In this document: positions 1 through 4,007 of the stretch, piece by piece
Layout: each line of letters starts with the position of its first letter
Position numbering within the stretch: the stretch's first letter is position 1
DNA from: an uncultured bacterium
GTDB lineage: Bacteria; DRYD01
Direction of reading: 5' to 3'
Assembly (NCBI GenBank): GCA_937927985.1
Contig: CALFWH010000135.1
Span: 1-7,264, forward strand
DNA: 7,264 nucleotides
Translations under genes and position numbers: made by a program
The notes under the pieces: generated by a model
What the model saw: the letters and a program-made list of their open reading frames with translations, nothing else
Told to the model about the DNA's origin: nothing
Databases searched by the model: none

Positions 1-2
1 AG

Positions 3-635
3 AATGAATTTAGGAGATTAAAAGAGCAATATCCAGAAGAATATCAAAAAGCTATTGAACTTCCAGAGAAGGTAAATATTGCTCGTTTTAGTAAAAATAA
101 GGGAATAATTGTTTTTTGTCGTACGGATAACTATTTTCGCTTAAAACTAGTTGATTTTAATGAAAAAATTATAAATTCTGATGATTGGAAGATACTAAAC
201 CTTTTAAAATGTACTCCTGAAGAAAAGGGAGAAAAGTTTAATGAAAATTATTTTGAGATTGTGGAAAAAGTAAAAAGAGATTTTGAAAATGAGGCAAATA
301 AAAGAGAAAGTGAGAAAAAATATATTATACATTCAGTAAAAAAGGAATTTGAATCACTAATACAATCGTTAAAATGCCGAGAAAGTGAAAAGATAAAAAC
401 CAAACTAGATCAGTTATTGAATTTTGTTAATTCAAAACAATTAAATTTTGAACAAAGTAAGTTAATTAGAAATATAGCAAGAGACTATAAGAAAAAATGT
501 GGATCAAAAACAATAGAGAAAATTGAAGAATTGGAAAAGAAAATTTACTCAGAATTAGAAAATGCTCCCCTTGTAATTAAACCAGAAATTGAGAAAAAAT
601 ACGCTCAAATTGTCATTGTTGAAGAATTAAGATAA
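3..635 (+). CDS. C-terminal 210 residues of a probable SNF2-family helicase (5' end outside window)
   Basis: The reading frame is open from the left edge and ends at TAA 633-635. A GTG at 261 is only an internal codon, because the frame continues upstream without a stop. The visible part starts with a charged segment (RLKEQYPEEYQ, then LPEKVNIAR), followed by a short beta-rich stretch (GIIVFCRTDNYFRLKLVD). A long Lys/Glu-rich helical tail then runs to an end in IVIVEELR. From memory, this order resembles the C-terminal tail of large bacterial SNF2-type helicases, some of which carry a phospholipase D-like domain. None of the helicase motifs lie inside the window, so the family call is an inference. 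Alternatives are another large ATPase or a coiled-coil protein. The downstream gene follows after 117 bp. No terminator is seen directly after the stop. Confidence 0.55.
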   Translation, partial: NEFRRLKEQYPEEYQKAIELPEKVNIARFSKNKGIIVFCRTDNYFRLKLVDFNEKIINSDDWKILNLLKCTPEEKGEKFNENYFEIVEKVKRDFENEANKRESEKKYIIHSVKKEFESLIQSLKCRESEKIKTKLDQLLNFVNSKQLNFEQSKLIRNIARDYKKKCGSKTIEKIEELEKKIYSELENAPLVIKPEIEKKYAQIVIVEELR

Positions 636-685
636 GGATTATTGAAAAGGAATGAAAAAGGGAAAAGAAGAAAAAAGGGGAATAA

Positions 686-694
686 TGATATAAA
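686..694 (+). promoter_or_regulatory. possible extended -10 promoter element
   Basis: TGATATAAA matches the extended -10 pattern TGnTATAAT at all but the last position. It lies about 60 bases before the start of the small heptad-repeat gene. There is no convincing -35 box, as expected if the extended -10 does the work. The surrounding DNA is AT- and purine-rich, so a chance match is quite possible. Confidence 0.25.
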
Positions 695-739
695 TTTAAG
701 ATTAAGATAGGAGAAATGGAAAGTAAAGAAAGTAGTGGA

Positions 740-747
740 GGAGGTGA
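740..747 (+). promoter_or_regulatory. strong Shine-Dalgarno site that fixes the GTG start at 753
   Basis: GGAGGTGA is a full complement to the 3' end of 16S rRNA and lies five bases before GTG 753. It is therefore a better guide to the start than the longest frame, which would begin at GTG 735 with only weak purine-rich DNA ahead of it. Confidence 0.6.
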
Positions 748-752
748 ATGAA

Positions 753-929
753 GTGGAAGAGATGAAGGAAGTACTAAAAGAGATGAAAGAACTGCTCGAA
801 AAAATGAATAAAACGCTTGAAAAGATGGATAAAGTGGTGGAGAGGATAGAGAAAGCAGCAGATATAATAGAGGATTCAGCATTTACAATAGACCATGCAG
901 CAGATATAATCGAGGATTCAGGACAGTAA
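753..929 (+). CDS. 58-residue heptad-repeat (coiled-coil) small protein, function unknown
   Basis: I do not recognise this protein. After Met-Glu-Glu (GTG start) it consists of seven seven-residue units and a shortened eighth. Each unit begins with Met or Ile: MKEVLKE, MKELLEK, MNKTLEK, MDKVVER, IEKAADI, IEDSAFT, IDHAADI, IEDSGQ. Hydrophobic residues also recur at unit positions 4 and 5, giving an amphipathic helix that should self-associate or bind a helical partner. There is no Cys, no signal peptide and no membrane segment. The first half is Lys/Glu-rich; the second half is Ala/Asp/Ile-rich and acidic. GTG 753 is chosen because GGAGGTGA ends five bases upstream; GTG 735, GTG 744 and ATG 762 are in-frame alternatives. 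It lies 117 bp after the helicase-like gene and 138 bp before a terminator, so the two genes may share a transcript. It could still be a chance frame in purine-rich DNA, but the strict periodicity and the ideal SD argue against that. Confidence 0.6.
   Translation: MEEMKEVLKEMKELLEKMNKTLEKMDKVVERIEKAADIIEDSAFTIDHAADIIEDSGQ
762..929 (+). repeat. 21-bp coding repeats (eight units) with a duplicated 42-bp unit
   Basis: Units begin at 762, 783, 804, 825, 846, 867, 888 and 909, and every one starts with ATG, ATA or ATC. The last four form two 42-bp copies (846-887 and 888-929). These share a 25-base core (855-879 and 897-921) that differs at one base. The first four units are related mostly at the protein level. 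The pattern points to growth by internal duplication. Confidence 0.7.
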
Positions 930-1067
930 GTGGAGGATAGTAATTAACAGAAGTTTCATTTAAAAGAGACGCAGACTTTATGAGACTATAACAAGCAGTA
1001 GAAAGCTAAGGATTGTAATTTGGAGATTTAGATTGTAGTTAAATAGTAAAAAAGAATAATAGTTATG

Positions 1068-1089
1068 GGGGCTTTGCAGCCCCTTTTTT
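1068..1089 (+). terminator. rho-independent terminator
   Basis: A six-base-pair GC-rich stem (GGGGCT at 1068-1073 and AGCCCC at 1078-1083) with a four-base TTGC loop is followed at once by six T (1084-1089) and then more T-rich DNA. It probably ends the transcript carrying the heptad-repeat gene, and perhaps the helicase-like gene, and insulates ftsK. On the opposite strand there is no T-run next to the stem, so it should work in the + direction only. Confidence 0.88.
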
Positions 1090-1113
1090 GTTTTTGTTAG
1101 TTTTTTGAGGTAA

Positions 1114-1203
1114 ATGTTGTTGGAGGATCAACAGAATAAATTTTTATCCAGAAGATATGATAGTTTGTTTTTACAGGAAGGGAATAAAAGGACAAGTGGA
1201 TAG
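1114..1203 (+). CDS. possible 29-residue leader frame, doubtful
   Basis: ATG 1114 opens a frame of 29 residues (MLLEDQQNKF at the N-terminus, ending KRTSG) that stops at TAG 1201-1203. GAGG at 1107-1110 is too close to ATG 1114 but sits six bases before the in-frame TTG 1117. The peptide is hydrophilic with an Arg-Arg-Tyr-Asp centre and matches no family I know. It lies after the terminator and before ftsK, so if translated it would be a leader peptide. Its length is within chance expectation. Confidence 0.18.
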   Translation: MLLEDQQNKFLSRRYDSLFLQEGNKRTSG

Positions 1204-1218
1204 TAAAAGGATTTTTTC

Positions 1219-1242
1219 TTGTTTATAAAAAAATATCAATAA
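1219..1242 (+). CDS. possible seven-codon minicistron coupled to ftsK
   Basis: TTG 1219 is preceded at seven-base spacing by AAAGGA (1206-1211). It reads MFIKKYQ and stops at TAA 1240-1242, directly against the ATG of ftsK. ftsK itself has no SD within the usual distance, so ribosomes ending here could restart on ftsK. An alternative is a nearly leaderless ftsK mRNA from the TATAAA at 1224-1229. This rests on arrangement only. Confidence 0.22.
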   Translation: MFIKKYQ

Positions 1243-3486
1243 ATGGCTAATAGAAAAAGCCTCAATTCTACTGAAAATCTAAACAAAAAATTTACTCAAA
1301 ATGAGATAGTTTTTGTTGTTTTAGTTATTTTAGCAAGTTTTTTGTTAGTTGTAAATTTTACCGATGATAGTTTTTTACTCTCCAAAGATAAAAATTTACA
1401 TAATTTAAAAATTTTCTTTGTTGATTTATTGGGTTGGAATTTTGTTTTATTACCTGTTTTAATAGTTTTAGTTGGGTTGTATTTTATAAGGTTTTTTGGT
1501 AATTTTTGGATATATCTTTTAGCTAATTTATCTATGTTTTGGGGAATAATTTTGCTTTTTCCTGACCCAGTTAGTAAATCCTTTATTTTGGTTAAGTATA
1601 TAAGAGAATTTTTGGGAGAGATCTTTAGTTTTTTCCTATCCTTAGTTATGATTCTAGTCCCTTTAATCTATATTTTTGAAATATCGGTAAAGAATTTGCT
1701 TGAAAACACTATTCCCAATTTTATAATTACACTTATAAGACAATTTTTTGAATTATCCAAATTCTTAGCTGGCGCTTTAGTTTTTAGTTTAGACAAACTT
1801 GGAGCACTCATACTAACACTCATTTTCAAAACTAAAAATACTAACGAAAATAAACCTAAAAATAAACTAGAAAATAAACTTGAAAATAAAACCGATAAAA
1901 TTTTAAAGAATCAGCAAAAGATTGAAAATGAAAATGATGTAGATAACAAAAATAACTCCAAAAATGAGAATAACACAGAAGTTAAAACTGCAAAAAAGAA
2001 AGTGAATTTAGATTTTGAAATAACTCCAGAGGACTTGGAAAAAAATTCAATTTGTAAAATTGATGATTATTACATTCCTTCTCCTTTTTTTCTTAATTCT
2101 TTTGTATCAAAGATTTACGCTCGTCCTAAGGGTAATAGTTCTAAAGATTATAGTGATATACTGGAGGAAACTTTAAGGAATTTTGGGATTAATAGTAAAG
2201 TTGTAGATGTACAAGTTGGGCCATCTGTTACCAGATACGAATTACAGATAGATAAAGGAGTAAAAGTTTCGCAGGTTTTAAGGTTAAAAAATGATATTGC
2301 TTTATCTTTAGCTGCGATAGCTTTAAGAATAGAAGCTCCTATACCTGGTAAATCTGCTATAGGAATAGAAGTACCTAATGAAAAACCAGTACCCGTTTAC
2401 CTATCTGATCTACTAATAACAGATGAATTTTTGAAATCAACTTATGAAATCCCATTGGCTTTAGGAAAAGATATCTCTGGTAATATTGTTATGTGTGATT
2501 TAACAAAAACTCCACATTTACTTATCGCTGGTGCAACTGGTTCAGGTAAAACCGTAGGTATTAACTCTATAATTTGTAGTATGCTTTTCAAATTTCCCCC
2601 CACTAGGTTACAATTACTTCTCATAGATCCCAAAATGGTTGAGCTTGTTTTATATGAAGGGGTACCCCATGTTATTGATATAATAACTGATGTCAAGAAA
2701 GCCCCTAACGCCCTCAGTAGTATGGTAAAAATTATGGAAGAAAGATATAAAATGTTTAGTAGCAAGAAAGTGAGAAATATACAGGAATTTAATTCATTGG
2801 AAGATGTAGAAAAATTGCCGTATATAGTTATAGTGATAGATGAGTTAGCAGATTTAATGATTACTTCTTCTAATTTAGTGGAAGCACATATAGCACGTTT
2901 AACGCAGTTAGCAAGAGCAGCAGGAATGCACTTAATAATAGCAACTCAAAGACCTTCTGCAAATGTCATAACTGGAGTAATTAAAGCAAATATACCCTCT
3001 AGAATAGCTTTTGCAGTAGCAAGCCAAATAGACTCAAGAGTTATCCTTGATATCTCTGGAGCAGAAAATTTAATAGGTAGAGGAGATATGTTATATATGC
3101 CCATCGGCTCTACTAGACCCATCAGAGCACAAGGCTGCTTCGTAGGATTAAAAGAAATTGAATTAATCGTAAAATATTGGAGTATGCAACCTAAACCAGA
3201 TAATTTAACCTTAGTTAATTTAGAATCCGAAAATCTAACAAATAATTTTGACGATATAGAAGAAGATCCAGAGTTACTAAAGCAAGCAGCAAGAATAATA
3301 CTTGAAGATAAAAAAGCCTCTACCACTATGCTTCAAAGAAAATTGAGAATAGGATTTGCTAAAGCAGGTAGAATAATGGATCTGCTTGAAAAATTAAAAA
3401 TAGTAGGACCACAAGAAGGAAGTAAACCCCGCAAAATCCTCATAAACTCAATCGAAGAACTAGAAAAAATATTCAAAAAAAACTAA
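1243..3486 (+). CDS. ftsK: FtsK/SpoIIIE-family DNA translocase
   Basis: A 747-residue membrane-anchored, septum-associated ATPase that pumps double-stranded DNA during chromosome segregation. The N-terminus has four likely membrane helices (about 22-39, 64-82, 88-106, 127-145) and more hydrophobic segments to about 195. A Lys/Asn/Glu-rich linker (196-253) with short KLEN-type repeats follows. The alpha part of the motor includes VGPSVTRYEL (325-334). The RecA-like core has Walker A GATGSGKT (430-437) and Walker B VIDELADL (531-538). The C-terminal winged-helix gamma domain (about 676-740) keeps RIGFAKAGRIMDLLE and EGSKPRKIL, close to the form that reads polar guide sequences in FtsK and SpoIIIE. 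Length is near that of SpoIIIE. An in-frame TAA just before ATG 1243 rules out an upstream extension. No SD is seen at normal spacing. Sequence alone cannot say whether its role is vegetative FtsK or sporulation SpoIIIE. The gene is intact. Confidence 0.96.
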   Translation: MANRKSLNSTENLNKKFTQNEIVFVVLVILASFLLVVNFTDDSFLLSKDKNLHNLKIFFVDLLGWNFVLLPVLIVLVGLYFIRFFGNFWIYLLANLSMFWGIILLFPDPVSKSFILVKYIREFLGEIFSFFLSLVMILVPLIYIFEISVKNLLENTIPNFIITLIRQFFELSKFLAGALVFSLDKLGALILTLIFKTKNTNENKPKNKLENKLENKTDKILKNQQKIENENDVDNKNNSKNENNTEVKTAKKKVNLDFEITPEDLEKNSICKIDDYYIPSPFFLNSFVSKIYARPKGNSSKDYSDILEETLRNFGINSKVVDVQVGPSVTRYELQIDKGVKVSQVLRLKNDIALSLAAIALRIEAPIPGKSAIGIEVPNEKPVPVYLSDLLITDEFLKSTYEIPLALGKDISGNIVMCDLTKTPHLLIAGATGSGKTVGINSIICSMLFKFPPTRLQLLLIDPKMVELVLYEGVPHVIDIITDVKKAPNALSSMVKIMEERYKMFSSKKVRNIQEFNSLEDVEKLPYIVIVIDELADLMITSSNLVEAHIARLTQLARAAGMHLIIATQRPSANVITGVIKANIPSRIAFAVASQIDSRVILDISGAENLIGRGDMLYMPIGSTRPIRAQGCFVGLKEIELIVKYWSMQPKPDNLTLVNLESENLTNNFDDIEEDPELLKQAARIILEDKKASTTMLQRKLRIGFAKAGRIMDLLEKLKIVGPQEGSKPRKILINSIEELEKIFKKN

Positions 3487-3522
3487 CTAATTACTCCTTA
3501 CTATCATTTACATTACCAATTT

Positions 3523-3552
3523 TTAACAGGTTAAATTTAATTTTTGAATAAT
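3523..3552 (+). promoter_or_regulatory. candidate sigma-70-type promoter for the stress protein-recG-mrp genes
   Basis: TTAACA (3523-3528) and AATAAT (3547-3552) each match five of six consensus bases, with an 18-base spacer. The predicted start is near 3560, giving a very short leader before the SD at 3564. A second, weaker pair is TTTACA (3507-3512) with TTAAAT (3531-3536). No terminator follows ftsK, so read-through from ftsK is also possible. The DNA is AT-rich, so chance matches are common. Confidence 0.32.
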
Positions 3553-3559
3553 ATTATTC
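3546..3559 (+). promoter_or_regulatory. 14-bp perfect palindrome, candidate operator
   Basis: GAATAATATTATTC is a perfect inverted repeat that covers the candidate -10 box and lies just before the SD of the stress protein gene. That is a classic place for repressor binding. It matches no operator I can name with confidence. The stem would be too weak to act as a terminator and no T-run follows. Confidence 0.3.
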
Positions 3560-3563
3560 TAAA

Positions 3564-3570
3564 AAGGGGG
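3564..3570 (+). promoter_or_regulatory. Shine-Dalgarno site fixing ATG 3577
   Basis: AAGGGGG lies six bases before ATG 3577. The longest frame would begin at TTG 3544, but that would place this SD inside the coding region and add eleven residues before the conserved beta strand at which this family normally starts. Confidence 0.6.
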
Positions 3571-3576
3571 AAGCAT

Positions 3577-4005
3577 ATGTATAGAAAAATAGTTGTAACC
3601 CACGATGGATCAGAAAACTCTCAAAGAGCACTAGAAAAAACACTTGAACTAGTAAAAAACCTTAAAAATCCTCAAGAAACAGAAATTTCTATAGTTAGCG
3701 TTATTCAAATAGTTGACCTACCAGAAATAGTTGAAAATCAAGCAATAATAGATTATTACAGAAAATACTATAAAAAGATACACTCAGAAATAGCCGAAAA
3801 AAATCAATCCGAAGAACTAAAAATAAATTATCACATTCTCATTGGTAATCCATCTATAGAAATAATTAACTTTGCAAAAGAAAATCAAGCAGACTTAATA
3901 GTAGTAGGAAGAACAGGTAAATCTAAAATAGAGCAATGGCTCTTAGGTAGCGTATCCAAAAAAATTATAGACCACTCTCCCTGCCCAGTTTTAATAGTCA
4001 ACTAA
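3577..4005 (+). CDS. universal stress protein (UspA family), ATP-binding type
   Basis: A 142-residue single-domain protein of typical Usp length. It opens with MYRKIVVTHDGSENS, in which Asp10 is the usual nucleotide-contacting acidic residue after the first strand. Near the end it has the full ATP-binding signature G-2X-G-9X-G-S: Gly111, Gly114, Gly124, Ser125, followed by CPVLIV. This places it with the ATP-binding type rather than the non-binding UspA type. Such proteins form dimers in the cytoplasm and act in stress survival by poorly known means. ATG 3577 is chosen over TTG 3544 because of the strong SD. The stop is two bases before the recG start, so translation is probably coupled. A link between this protein and DNA repair is suggested only by position; Usp genes are found in many contexts. 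Confidence 0.93.
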   Translation: MYRKIVVTHDGSENSQRALEKTLELVKNLKNPQETEISIVSVIQIVDLPEIVENQAIIDYYRKYYKKIHSEIAEKNQSEELKINYHILIGNPSIEIINFAKENQADLIVVGRTGKSKIEQWLLGSVSKKIIDHSPCPVLIVN

Positions 4006-4007
4006 TC

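Larger units (their letters stand above)
930..1242 (+). other. 313-bp intergenic region before ftsK
   Basis: This region holds a clear terminator (1068-1089), a possible 29-residue frame (1114-1203) and a seven-codon frame abutting ftsK (1219-1242). From 930 to 1067 I see no convincing gene or RNA fold. There is only a short direct repeat of GATTGTA followed by a/g and TT, at 1012-1021 and 1031-1040. A promoter for ftsK should lie between about 1090 and 1220, but no -35/-10 pair with normal spacing stands out. TATGAT at 1156-1161 is the best isolated -10-like box. Confidence 0.5.

Noticed and set aside
261..263. GTG as start of a separate 124-residue gene
   Set aside because: The same frame is open to the left edge of the window and there is no SD, so this codon is internal to a longer gene.
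735..737. GTG 735 as start of the heptad-repeat gene
   Set aside because: The perfect SD at 740-747 would lie inside the gene and points to GTG 753. The 735 start cannot be fully excluded.
613..882. 89-residue minus-strand reading frame rich in Leu, Ser and Pro
   Set aside because: It is the complement of the C-poor, purine-rich stretch and of the heptad gene. Its composition follows from that strand, and it has no SD or family likeness.
1156..1161. TATGAT as a -10 box for ftsK
   Set aside because: Five of six bases match, but no -35 box lies at a normal distance and there is no TG extension.
2442..2765. Minus-strand frame of 107 residues
   Set aside because: It lies fully inside the ftsK motor domain, whose protein is strongly conserved in the + frame.
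2946..3326. Minus-strand frame of 126 residues
   Set aside because: Antisense shadow of the ftsK motor and gamma domains, with no recognisable motif.
3544..3546. TTG 3544 as start of the stress protein gene
   Set aside because: It has no SD, overlaps the palindrome and promoter candidate, and adds residues before the conserved N-terminal strand. ATG 3577 has a strong SD.
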